DNA from: Aurelia coerulea
Taxonomy: Eukaryota; Cnidaria; Scyphozoa; Semaeostomeae; Ulmaridae
Length of the DNA: 64,000 nucleotides
Direction: 5' to 3'
NCBI GenBank assembly: GCA_039566865.1
Contig: CM076949.1
Span: 8,905,501-8,969,500, forward strand
In this document: piece after piece, positions 53,901 through 59,545 of the stretch
How the letters are laid out: each line of letters starts with the position of its first letter
Position numbering within the stretch: position 1 is the stretch's first letter
Made by a program: the position numbers and the translations under genes
The notes under the pieces: generated by a model
What the model was told of the DNA's origin: nothing
What the model saw: the letters and a program-made list of their open reading frames with translations, nothing else
Database searches by the model: none

Positions 53901-56654
53901 TATCCAGGGAGCCGTGACCTTTCAAACGGGGATTCTTTTTTCTGACTCACCCGGTAGGAGATATTCTGCCGGAAGAGTAAACACTTTTTCCTACTTTCTG
54001 AATATCATACCACAAGATTTTTAGATTTTGAGAAAGAACTTCCGCCAAAACATCAATGTGAAAAGGATCTGTTACAAAAATATACTTAAAGTTGCTTATG
54101 GAAACAGAAATGTATTTTGCTATTCTCTCAGCACGAGTAAGTTATCTATTGTTTTCTTGCCTCTTATTTGGCTTTGGCTTGGTCTATCTATATTGATGAT
54201 TTGTTAACCCTATTTTAACCGGGTAAAAAAAAGTGATTTTCTACCGGGGGGGGGGGCGTTTTTCGCCCCTCTGTTTTTCTCCGCAAGTACAACAGCTATG
54301 ACAATGAAACTTGCCCTGTGTCATTATTGAACAAAGGAGAATCTAAAAATAGCATCAATCAATCAATAGTCACGTGATTGGTTGCTAGGCAACCAAAAAC
54401 AATGCAAATTTTGAGAAAATCGAGCTATTTGCAGAAAAGGGCCCATTATTAGCAAATAGCTAGATAAAATTGGCAAAAAACTATCCAAATACCTGCTTGA
54501 CACCATTAATTTGTAGTTTCATATGATTTCATACGGATATTTTTGGCTTCTAATAAATTAACTAATTAAATAATGAAAATTTGATTCAATGCAAAATTGT
54601 TAGCTCAATAAATATGATTTAAGACCATTAGTTTGGCATATTATTGGTGAAATCAAGTACCTTCATCGATATTTGAGGTAATCCCATCAGTTTTGCCGAA
54701 AAAAGTACTCATTCATTAGGAATATGACGTCATAAATATTGATGACGTCATAGAAATAATAAACTGCTGATGTCACCAAATATGAATAAATTATATATCA
54801 AATGAAAGTACTCATCGAGACAAATCGAATGGTATATATATTGTTGAGATTTAGGGACAAAGGAAGAAATTAGAGCCGTTTTAAAGAATTTCTTTGTGAC
54901 CACTCTCCAAATATGGGCATGCGGTGGTCACGTGGTCAAACAATAGGTGTTGAAATGTCTACTTTCTGATTGCCAACTAAATTTTAGGAAAAGTCAAGGA
55001 GTTTCAGCATTGTAGGTAGCATCGTTTGGGAGCTATTTAAAAAAATCCGATAGGGGGGTGAAAAAGGCCCCCCCCCCCGGTTAAAATAGGGTTAACAGAC
55101 CTTTTCGCTATACTCTAATAAAGAATCTGAATCGAAAGATAGTTTGATGCATTTTGTGGAATTTTCGAACATGCACGATGGTGATAGAAGCTCTAACGCG
55201 ACTCAAGCGAACGCTTCGCATAAATATGCATAAACCCTATCGCTAGATCGAGACTCTTTTGTGGAATAGCAAAAAGTCTCCATTGGGATGGTAGAAATCC
55301 CTTGACTTGCAATCCTTAATTGTGTTGTGAATGAAAAGCAACAGATAGATTTGATACAAGGCCTGCCAGTTTTGAGATGTCATTAAAAGTTAACTTACCC
55401 GTTATTTTCTTTGTTAACTGCTTTAAATACGTCTTTGGCTACTTCCTCAGCTGTCCTGTTGTCCAGTAATCTCCTCAATTGGTTTTTCTTGTCCATATAT
55501 ATTATATGATCATCTGGGTAAATTCTGTTCTTTGTGACATATCCTTGCCCCCAAAATAATTTCAATTTTTTTTCCCAAAATAGGTAACTTGGTGTATAAG
55601 CACATGTCTTTAAACCAGTCCTGCATAGCTTTGCATTGACTTGTGTTCTCTTTGCAAAAAGAATCCTCTTGTCTTCTCTATGGAGCGTTTTCTGTCTTGA
55701 TTCTTTATTCGATAAAATACTAGGCGGTACAGCTAAAGATTTATGCCTACTTCCAAGATATGGTGATATGTATTTACCCTCAATGCTCACAAATTCCTCG
55801 TCTTCTCTGTTCTTGAATTTTAAAGAATATCTACCAAAGAAATAGCATGTAGTGGCCACTTCGAACGGATATTTTCTACCACTTTCCAAGTAAATTTCTT
55901 TCGATTTAAGTTGGTATAATCCAAAGTCAGTGATATTCTGTTTCAGCATGTCATTCTTTTTCAAAGAAAACCTAAACAGAATATTCTTTGCATCAATATC
56001 ATTGTCAAACAGAATTACATCAACTCCACCTTTTGCTTGAATTTCAAAAGAATAATATCCACTTGTATAGATATGTAAATATCCCAGCATCCTCTTTGCT
56101 ATTGTATCTCTAATCCAATCATCGTCTTGCAACTTGCTGACAAAATAATGTCTATGTGGTAACGTAGGAAATAAGGGATTCCAATATAAATTAGAATTGT
56201 CATAATCGGTGCATACATCCCTATATGTGTAACAGTTTATTTTGCCTAGCTCTGGCAAAATGGGTGTTTCTGAAGGTGGGACTAAAGTAGTTCTTGTTTT
56301 GTATTTAGTGAATTTCCTGTCCAAAAAAATTTGCTTCTTTGATAAATCTTTTTGTCTACGTGTCGTTTTCGATTCAAATTCGGTTTTATAAAAACTCCTT
56401 GTGGTAATTGCAGCATCGTCTGCATCCTTCTGTCTTTTGTTATCATTTTTCTTCAAGATTTTTCTCTCTAAATAATTGGCAACATTTGGCTCATCAATGA
56501 GCAGTCTATTTTCTAATCTATTTTCTTCATGAATATCTTCATTTTCTGAGCCGCTTCTTCCGTAAATCGTGTATACGTATATTGATATCTTCAAATATAG
56601 TGCAAATATTGCAAAAAATAGAACCACCCTTCGAAAAGTAAGCCTCCAAATCAT
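34443..56654 (-). CDS. B4GALNT3/4-like: beta-1,4-N-acetylgalactosaminyltransferase, B4GALNT3/4-like, four coding exons
   Basis: Spliced CDS join(34443-34606, 49995-50148, 52770-53283, 55399-56654) on the minus strand, 2088 nt, 695 residues. Exon phases match at all three junctions (2, 0, 1) with GT-AG introns of 2115, 2621 and 15388 bp. Predicted type II membrane protein: anchor at residues ~8-30, PA14-like region ~155-285, CHGN-family transferase domain from ~480 to the C-terminus with WGGEDW (652-657) and FYHIYHS (678-684). The family transfers GalNAc in beta-1,4 linkage to GlcNAc-terminated glycans in the Golgi. The protein is shorter than the vertebrate members, which are roughly 1000 residues. 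The nucleotide-binding motif reads D-L-Q (575-577) where D-x-D or D-x-H is usual. Activity is therefore not certain, although the rest of the domain is well kept. Confidence 0.88.
35640..35750. promoter_or_regulatory. hAT subterminal repeats, left end
   Basis: At least six GTAGGGGAAA-like motifs, mostly in the same orientation, with one CCCCTAC inverse at about 35659. Clustered subterminal motifs are the usual transposase-binding sites of hAT elements. The same motif clusters at the right end (38265-38362). Confidence 0.7.
35854..37836 (-). CDS. hAT transposase, intact
   Basis: 660 residues from ATG 37836 (MPKDSEKKF). Cut-and-paste transposase expected to bind the ends of its own element. 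N-terminal BED/TTF-type zinc finger near residues 35-65 (CSFC, then HSKSSLH). RNase H-like core with acidic residues in LCDKATDIT and GYASDGENL and a CYCHTFHL Cys/His motif. C-terminal hAT dimerisation domain with LPQSTAEVERTFSKVNANK and the conserved Glu before the RTFS segment. No frameshift or stop. It resembles the ZMYM/SCAND3-related hAT group of metazoans. Upstream of the ATG the frame stays open for a short stretch, so an upstream exon inside the element cannot be excluded. Confidence 0.88.
   Translation of the reverse strand: MPKDSEKKFRSQSYRREWEKEAWAKGWLSTSKNHPNKAFCSFCKKDLVPGKSELIGHSKSSLHVRNAKTVDGTQPMTAFVTSKESPVIKAELNVVALIARKNVSFNFLDSLLQTLHGIADDSKAVKGMTCNRTKGTYLLTECLAVYAHEQLVADLKKANGFSILCDKATDITMKKVFCVNVRYLDKETCQPITRLYALIPVDEGNAEGLFKCLQEILEKDELPWTKVLGYASDGENLMQGVSDSVLTRMKAAAPGLFVLKCYCHTFHLVAEHASKTLSKTAEQLIHDVYNYFKLSPNRQKSLIEFQKFVKVDVHKILKPCQTRWLSVVTCVQRILEQWPALALFFVAEVAETNSPQAERILSALNSPYVKATLEFSEFVLGDLTGLNLLFQSNSFQLHALLPELERVLRMLHNNFMKFDKKEALANVDINDERKWVPLENVYPGYMATETVREMLPHQKESFLARCRDWCREAIRQIRSRIDISDPLLSAIQDVSQARILKGAALIQSAGVLAKSLPRITTNLGISIQTIDREWRSLLIDNTVKEGGWDKKEIVEFWQGMQRIPAYTNLAKFMLEVTALPQSTAEVERTFSKVNANKTKLRSSLSVNTLQGILRSNEHFPSTFAVDARLTALHGNARSSYMSRFQEEERRNFEAEDDFFE
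38265..38362. promoter_or_regulatory. hAT subterminal repeats, right end
   Basis: Five to six GTAGGGGAAA or GTAGGGGGA motifs. They stand in the same plus-strand orientation as at the left end, rather than mirrored as simple inverted repeats would be. Likely transposase-binding region, and close to the transposase promoter side of the element. Confidence 0.65.
38409..39776 (+). pseudogene. Mutator-like transposase remnant
   Basis: Begins MDAEKLDVQDERKQN. Recognisable blocks lie in shifting frames: AICRACKATNLRLHLKNRR with a following CSNC pair (zinc-binding), YDVNKRSSMASFSMGHSGL then TFCGIMNLPKPISRQT (a hallmark of the metazoan Mutator-like transposase domain), FHRSIVKHGLKY, and a C-terminal PGHNTMLALQKLD...KYKKRRRELRA block followed by GGFGL. 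Several stops and frameshifts occur, and the stretch between the FHRSIVKHGLKY and C-terminal blocks is too short, so most of the catalytic core is deleted. Non-functional. Family assignment rests on these remembered signatures. Confidence 0.72.
40916..41280 (+). pseudogene. THAP-domain remnant, left arm
   Basis: From ATG 40916 (MQRIFNEIIENLSTLADQHI) through GGITCCVLACFSNSQRDKEL, a THAP zinc-finger start (Cys-x2-4-Cys followed by SNS.RDKELSFTPF). A TGA stop follows SFTPF at 41192-41194. The same frame then continues KEKQELRERWLHMI, the normal next segment of a THAP domain. It ends at the arm boundary before the C-x2-H half. Not functional as a full THAP protein. Confidence 0.6.
41350..41755 (-). 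pseudogene. THAP-domain remnant, right arm
   Basis: Inverted copy of the left-arm remnant, with GGITCCVLACFSNSQRDKEL and the same TGA after SFTPF, then KEKQELRKRWLHMI. A one-base frameshift later, GICSKHFTGGRKTCMNPTIF supplies the C-terminal C-x2-H half and the NPTIFP motif of a THAP domain. The shared stop shows that the arm duplication happened after that mutation. Confidence 0.6.
42503..43010 (+). pseudogene. 5'-truncated LINE (CR1/L2-like) C-terminal fragment and 3' end
   Basis: Open from about 42503 to 42841. SSYDAPAEALITELKWPTVR, then TVYKSVNSLAPDYLSHLFV and FAFRGAKIWNDLSREAKQ, is the C-terminal tail after the reverse transcriptase of CR1/L2-type LINEs. A 3'UTR follows with the hairpin-like GTCATACTGACTGACGGGGC, and a terminal AAATGAAATGAAAAATGAAA repeat ends the copy near 43025. 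It is a typical 5'-truncated insertion. Confidence 0.75.
43026..43420. other. no gene; repeated CCCCGGGGCT / CTCACCT motifs
   Basis: CAGCCCCGGGTCTAGGAGGT near 43387 is the inverse of ACCTCCCAGACCCGGGGCTG near 42457-42476, and CAGCCCCGGGGCTAACAGGT lies near 43318. These may be the inverted ends of an element of ~960 bp that surrounds the LINE fragment. No coding sequence or target duplication was established. Confidence 0.35.
43425..43563. repeat. (AAATC)n microsatellite
   Basis: About 139 bp of AAATC pentanucleotide repeats with two AAAT interruptions near 43522-43540. It reads through as an open frame in every phase only because the repeat lacks stops. Confidence 0.95.
43565..43918. mobile_element. 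G-run-ended short element with quasi-repeats
   Basis: The left end CCCCGGAGGGGTCACTTC...GGGGGTGTGCCATTTT is matched by the inverse of the right end (AAAATGGCACATCCC...TAATGACCCCCC plus C-run). The interior has loosely repeated ACACCCTAAAATTT/ACCCCAAAAATTT blocks. Its architecture matches the elements at 40483-42147 (outer parts) and 49320-49592. No clear target duplication; the left flank is microsatellite. Confidence 0.55.
44056..44241 (+). CDS. possible small upstream LINE ORF, hydrophobic
   Basis: 61 codons from ATG 44056, with hydrophobic stretches at VVKTVFYTAVELL and LLLPMPIFILVA. Its TGA (44239-44241) overlaps the ATG of the main ORF (44238-44240) as ATGA, which could allow termination-reinitiation. 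It could equally be the frameshifted N-terminus of the main ORF. No recognisable domain. Confidence 0.3.
   Translation: METQSCFLPLFARAHHVVKTVFYTAVELLKRIPFGVVCLFRHKHYAIQKLLLPMPIFILVA
44238..47591 (+). pseudogene. LINE endonuclease/reverse transcriptase polyprotein with N-terminal 2A, one internal stop
   Basis: ATG 44238 opens MTCFTLHTQWSVFRTILLSG followed by DVETNPGP (residues 21-28), a canonical 2A ribosome-skipping motif that would release a 27-residue leader. APE-type endonuclease follows at ~30-265 (E68 in VETH, D178 and N180 in GDFN, CHH at 250-252). Reverse transcriptase ~470-730: NYRPISLLP, LDISKAFD (621-628), AGVPQGSILGPL, FADDT at 708. The C-terminal tail ends with a CP...HFLLHCPSF zinc-knuckle-like motif. 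A single TGA at 46956-46958 (RRWS*RLSLFYK) interrupts an otherwise open 1117-codon frame. It fits a CGA to TGA change, typical of CpG decay. Confidence 0.88.
47913..47955. repeat. poly(A) tail followed by poly(C)
   Basis: 29 A residues end the LINE, directly followed by about 13 C and GGG. The C-run is not part of a LINE tail. It resembles the C/G-run ends of the short elements in this intron and may have been the insertion site. Confidence 0.8.
47956..49311. other. intron 3 sequence, no exon recognised
   Basis: Contains C- and G-rich runs at 48052-48072 and 48121-48135. A short inverted repeat has arms AGACGATTGCGCT (about 48685-48697) and AGCGCAATCGTCT (about 48807-48819), possibly another small foldback. 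An 87-codon minus-strand frame at 48634-48897 spans the inverted repeat and matches no family I know. No splice-compatible glycosyltransferase exon was found. Confidence 0.35.
49320..49592. mobile_element. 273-bp G-run-ended element with perfect 8-bp target duplication
   Basis: Flanked by CATGCTCA on both sides (49312-49319 and 49593-49600). Ends CCCGGGGGG...CATATTTTGT...GGGGATGTGCCATCG and the inverse CGATGGCACATCCCC...AAAATATGCCCCCCGGG. The interior is a quasi-repeat of GGTATAAGGAACGG and TTTTTCGGAAA(A/G)TTGGTA units. Non-coding. Same terminal design as 40483-42147. Confidence 0.85.
49886..49946. repeat. 8-bp minisatellite (GATGCTTT)n
   Basis: About seven perfect copies of GATGCTTT, 50 bp inside intron 3 from the exon 3 donor. 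The preceding GATGCTTAATGCTTT is a degenerate start. Confidence 0.9.
49995..50148 (-). CDS. B4GALNT3/4-like: B4GALNT-like coding exon 3
   Basis: The acceptor TTTTTTACTTCAAAG^CAT gives phase 0 in agreement with exon 2. It encodes residues 591-641 plus a split Gly. HTIQGKMTYCPVLMRLQCGE and RWMEIGYGMMVLYKTDWDKI align in order with the central part of B4GALNT transferases (conserved Cys, then the GYG..YK.D..KIGG block). The donor GGAG^GTTTGT is weak but is the only site that joins exon 4 in frame. It sits upstream of a 15.4-kb transposon-filled intron. Confidence 0.85.
50480..50781. mobile_element. degenerate CCGGGTG-family foldback remnant
   Basis: GCAGAAAATCTCTCATATCC and GCAATGGCCGATTAAAGCCG are inverse matches to the left arm of the copy at 53324-53954. 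The right end, GATTCTTCCTTGATTCATTCCG, is a decayed terminus of that family. Lies in intron 2 of the glycosyltransferase gene. Confidence 0.5.
51634..52709 (+). mobile_element. decayed hAT element (different family), 7-bp flank duplication
   Basis: Termini are CAGGCCCGTAG and its inverse CTACGGGCCTG. TGTTATA flanks both ends (51627-51633 and 52710-52716), and an eighth position is ambiguous by one base. It keeps only the transposase C-terminus and carries two copies of GCATTCTAAGCCAAAGTAAA (52141 and 52268). In intron 2, ending 53 bp before the exon 2 donor (read on the minus strand). Confidence 0.75.
51740..51994 (+). pseudogene. hAT transposase C-terminal (dimerisation domain) fragment
   Basis: Reads ERPLALKRVNTYLSST, then RLNHQMVKHVHNDRVDKCNL and IVNELV. 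This is the conserved end of hAT transposases (RxxALkRIKtyLRsTm...RLn.l...H.hkd..d.LnL..i.neF). The stop at 51994 is natural. The rest of the transposase is missing, so the copy is dead. Different subfamily from the intact hAT at 35633. Confidence 0.7.
52770..53283 (-). CDS. B4GALNT3/4-like: B4GALNT-like coding exon 2 (start of transferase domain)
   Basis: The acceptor TTGTTTTTCCTAG^C supplies the third base of the Gly codon split from exon 1. The donor is GAAAG^GTAAGT, phase 0. It encodes residues 420-590. DVMMYLICAVKNQRQWFHFL and HLVVIDFHSQDSDV match the start of CHGN-type transferases. SLIFIMDLQLQLPDHIF is the region of the metal and nucleotide-sugar motif, here D-L-Q. Two N-glycosylation sequons (N541, N550). 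The acceptor lies only ~38 bp from a transposon end (53322), and the donor ~53 bp from another (52716). Confidence 0.88.
53324..53954. mobile_element. CCGGGTG-family foldback (mariner-type MITE), TA-flanked
   Basis: Ends CCGGGTGAGTCAGAAAAAAG (left) and CTTTTTTCTGACTCACCCGG (right), with TA at 53322-53323 and 53955-53956. The arms stay similar inward for ~200 bp (AATCGGCCATTCC / GGAGTGGCCGATT, AAAAGCCCCTTCCAAAAAAC). The centre has a CCTCACAAGAGGATAACACG segment also seen near 63440-63460. Non-coding. Inserted only ~38 bp upstream of the exon 2 acceptor in intron 1. Confidence 0.82.
54208..55091 (+). mobile_element. piggyBac-like MITE, copy B, TTAA-flanked
   Basis: Perfect inverted ends CCCTATTTTAACCGG and CCGGTTAAAATAGGG, with TTAA at 54204-54207 and 55092-55095; the palindrome extends to TGTTAACCC/GGGTTAACA. 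884 bp, no ORF. The subterminal GGGGGCGTTTTTCGCCCC is itself a hairpin, and the interior has GTCACGTGATTGG and two ATGACGTCAT sites. TTAA targets with CCCTA ends are typical of piggyBac-superfamily elements. In intron 1 of the glycosyltransferase gene. Confidence 0.82.
55399..56654 (-). CDS. B4GALNT3/4-like: B4GALNT-like coding exon 1 (anchor, stem, PA14-like region)
   Basis: Starts at ATG 56654 with an in-frame TAA 13 bases upstream, and opens MIWRLTFRRVVLFFAIFALY, a basic-flanked signal anchor. A charged stem follows to ~residue 130. Residues ~155-285 carry the alternating hydrophobic pattern and the GYLHIYTSGYYSF and DVILFDN segments typical of PA14 domains. One N-x-T site (N240). The donor is ACGG^GTAAGT, leaving two bases of a Gly codon. 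The exon extends upstream as 5'UTR to 56721, where CTTCCTTTTTCAG is a strong acceptor, so at least one non-coding exon should lie further upstream (above 56721). Confidence 0.85.
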
Positions 56655-56721
56655 GGTTGCTACTCTTTATCGACAGTTAGATATTTATGAAGATGTATCT
56701 GGGTAAAAATTCACTTGCCTC
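56655..56721 (-). other. 5'UTR segment of the B4GALNT-like gene with upstream splice acceptor
   Basis: On the minus strand TGATTGTTTTTTCTTCCTTTTTCAG precedes 56721, a long pyrimidine tract and AG. The 67 bases to the ATG hold an in-frame stop. The first, non-coding exon was not located. Confidence 0.6.
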
Positions 56722-57228
56722 CTGAAAAAGGAAGAAAAAACAATCAACAAACAAAACCCATTCTCCGAATCCAATTAATTAACAATTAAACATACACAAA
56801 CACTATGCCTCATCTGCCGTCCTGTACCCCTTTCTTTTTTCTCGTCATTTCAAATTCAAGATCATTGTTAACCGTTCATACCACACTGTTCCCTCGTATT
56901 CATTGTAATCATGGATATATAAATATCAGCTAAATAATTTTGAAGCTATAAAGAGCAATGGGCTTGAGAAAGCTACGGGTTCCTCCACAGCGCCCTTGGC
57001 ATCTCTTAATGTTGCTGAAATTGCATCTAATGCTTTATAGTTGTATCTTTTAACATTTCATTCATTTCATTTTATATTCACTTTATATTCTTTAAGAAGG
57101 GTTAAGTATATATTTAACTACTGATTTCCAAACTGTCCTGTAAAGTAACAACAAACTAAATACTTCTAAACATAAGGATTTGCATGAAAGGACAAAGATC
57201 ATAATGAAAGGTATGAAGATAAGGTGTT
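56722..57228. other. no gene; LINE 3' tail on minus strand
   Basis: ATTCATTTCATTTCATTTTATATTC-like sequence near 57056-57090 is the inverse of the AAAATGAAATGAA tail repeat of the LINE fragment at 42503-43010 and probably marks the 3' end of the LINE fragment at 57229-57612. The rest is featureless. Confidence 0.4.
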
Positions 57229-57612
57229 TTAACGAAAAGATTGCTTGCTGATTTTATATGCAGCTTTGAATCGATTGAAGGTGAGCGCTGTCTTGACATC
57301 AGCGCTAAGGTTATTCCATAATCGTGCTCCTATATAAGCAAAGCACCGTTTACCACTGGACGTTTTTAGGAGAGGCAGCTTGAGCTCTGTATTAGTATTA
57401 CGAAGGTCTCTAACACTATTATCCAACAACCTTTCGAACAGAGTTTTAAGGTAATTGGGAGCTTCCTCGTTAATTGACCTGTACACCATCCAGATTTCCA
57501 TTTCAGTATGTTCTGTGACGGTTAGCCACCCTAGTTCCTTCAGAAGTGGTTGTGAAGACGCATCATAGAGGCTGTTGGTAGCTATCCTCGTGGCACGGTT
57601 TGTAGTCTCTGT
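57229..57612 (-). pseudogene. LINE (CR1/L2-like) C-terminal fragment
   Basis: Minus strand reads NRATRIATNSLYDASSQPLL, KELGWLTVTEHTE, VYRSINEEAPNYLKTLFERL and RCFAYIGARLWNNLSADVKT, the post-RT tail of CR1/L2 LINEs. It is open to its stop, but the upstream part is replaced by a MITE at 57624. Confidence 0.75.
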
Positions 57613-57623
57613 AGTTTATTTAA

Positions 57624-58330
57624 CCCTACTTGGACCAGGGGTGGGGGCGTTTTTCGCCCCCCCCCCTACCAAACTTTCTCAAATATCTCATCCGCTGTTG
57701 TAGATATGGTGCTGCAACTCCTTGACTTTTCCTAAAATTTCATTGGCCATCAAATTTTGAAAATTTCATGGTCCATTGTTGTACCACGTGACCTCCAGAT
57801 ACCCTTATTTGGAGACTGGTCACAAAGAAAATCTTAAAATCCTCGCTAAATTCTTGCAAATAGCGCTAATGATAAAGTTATATACACCATTCGATTGATC
57901 TTGAAAAGTACTTTCATTTGATATATAGTTTGTTTATATTTGCTGACATCAGCAACTTTTGATATCCATGACGTCATTTATCTTTATGACGTCATAGAAT
58001 GAATGAATTAGGGAAATATATCTCAAAACGTGCAGAAAACAGTGTCAGGTTCTTTATTACTAACTATTTTCACTAGTTATAAGTCTAAAAATAGAAAATA
58101 ATTCACAATAGAAATCCCAATTAGTCTATTCAATAGCTAATTGCTCTTAATTAGCAAAAGTTGAAAGTTAAATCGAATTTTTTTCGCGGAAATATCTTCC
58201 TCTACTCTTATTTGCTACTTCTGGCTACAATTCTGCCTGTTATCTCATGTTAATCTGGACGAAACTTGCTTTTTAAGTCAGTAGCTCGATTTTGACCATT
58301 TTCCCATTGTTATTGGTTACCTAGCAACCA
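57624..58330 (-). mobile_element. MITE copy C, inverted and 5'-truncated
   Basis: TTAA (57620-57623) followed by CCCTACTTGG and a GGGGGCGTTTTTCGCCCC hairpin, then CCTTGACTTTTCCTAAAATT, CCACGTGACC, ATGACGTCATAGAATGAATG and GGTTACCTAGCAACCA, which are inverse matches to copy B. It stops at the GCTAGGCAACC block, so about 170 bp and one terminus are missing where it meets LINE sequence. Confidence 0.72.
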
Positions 58331-58890
58331 CCCACGAGACAGATTGAACAGTTTGGCTTAGAGGACTGGCAAAGATCGGCATCCCAATTTTGAGAAAGTA
58401 GCTGGAAATGAGGCCCAGACCAAAGCTTTTAGAGGTCTTGAAATTACTCATTGCTTTGACAATCTGTTGGGGCGATATTGGAGAAAACGAAAGCGGCATT
58501 TTTTCAGGATTTACAGTCACTTCTCCTTCAAGGAGGGTGTTCTTGCTATTTGGGATTTCCTTACTTAGTTGATCACTGACAGTGAAAAGAACTCATTGAT
58601 CTTGCTCGTTTTTTCTTGAGGATTTGAGATGCGCTCGTCACCATCAGACAAACACCTAATCATTGTCGATTTAGATCGTTTGTTAACTACCTTGCTAATA
58701 TTTGCCCTTGTTTCTTTCAAGCTTCCTCCGGATGCTTTAATCTTGTCAGTATAGTATTCCCTATTTAGTGTTTTACAAGTATAATTCACTTTGTTTCCAA
58801 GTTGTTTGCAGGCTGTCATGTGAACCCCTGATTTTTTCGTGACGGCTGCAGTCTTTAGCTTATCTCTCAATCTACACAAACGTTATGATA
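58330..58890 (-). pseudogene. LINE fragment, endonuclease-RT linker to RT start, frameshifted
   Basis: Minus strand: LRDKLKTAAVTKKSGVHMTA, LGNKVNYTCKTLNREYYTDK, then SKINEFF and, after a frameshift near 58565, TVSDQLSKEIPNSKNT, SPISPQQIVKAMSNFKTSKS and GLGLISSYFLKIG. This is the region between the endonuclease and reverse transcriptase of CR1/L2-type LINEs (I...L...K..G.DgI...). Confidence 0.65.
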
Positions 58891-58959
58891 TGATATAATT
58901 TTTATACACGAAACTACCCTTCAGCTTAAATACAATAAATAAATTGGTTATTAACAAAA

Positions 58960-59216
58960 GATCAAATTAAAAAAAAAAAAATACCTAAGATGCTGTTCTT
59001 CCAGGGGGTCGTGTTTTAAACTGATATTTTCAGTCAGCTCTTCAAATACTCCTTTAGTTCTTTTTTAAAGCGACTAATAGTCGGGAGCTCTCTAATATCA
59101 ACTGGGATATTGTTCCAAACTTTCATAGCAGAATAGTAATAACTCCTTTTCGCATATTCTGTATTTAGTCTAGGAATTTGTAGATCTCTACAGTACCTCT
59201 GTGCGACGATAATCAT
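58960..59216 (-). pseudogene. LINE C-terminal fragment with A-rich 3' flank
   Basis: Minus strand RYCRDLQIPRLNTEYAKRSY, then YSAMKVWNNIPVDIRELPTI and FKKELKEYL, a LINE tail of a different subfamily from 57229-57612. An A-run lies at 58968-58981 on the plus strand. It is 5'-truncated. Confidence 0.65.
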
Positions 59217-59343
59217 GGCTTATAAGACCGATCTACTGGCTCCCAGTTGACCTCCTTGAACTTTCGATAACATTGATATCAGTGGAACAATGAAGCAGTG
59301 ACTGCCAATCAACAGAGAAAAAAGAGGTCCTTATCAAAACATC

Positions 59344-59545
59344 TATTTTATAGTTGTGTTGTATTTGTATAATTTCTACTGCAATAGTATCCGCATGTTG
59401 CAAAAACCATTGTGTTGAATGAGAAGAAGATACTTAAACCCTGTATTTTATAGTTGTGTTGTATTTGTATAATTTCTACTGCAATAGTATCCGCATGTTG
59501 CAAAAACCATTGTGTTGAATGAGAAGAAGATACTTAAACCCTGTA
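59344..59545. repeat. perfect 100-bp tandem duplication
   Basis: TATTTTATAGTTGTGTTGTA...TACTTAAACCCTG occurs twice with an exact 100-bp period and no visible mismatch, so it is recent or an assembly duplicate. Non-coding. Confidence 0.9.
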
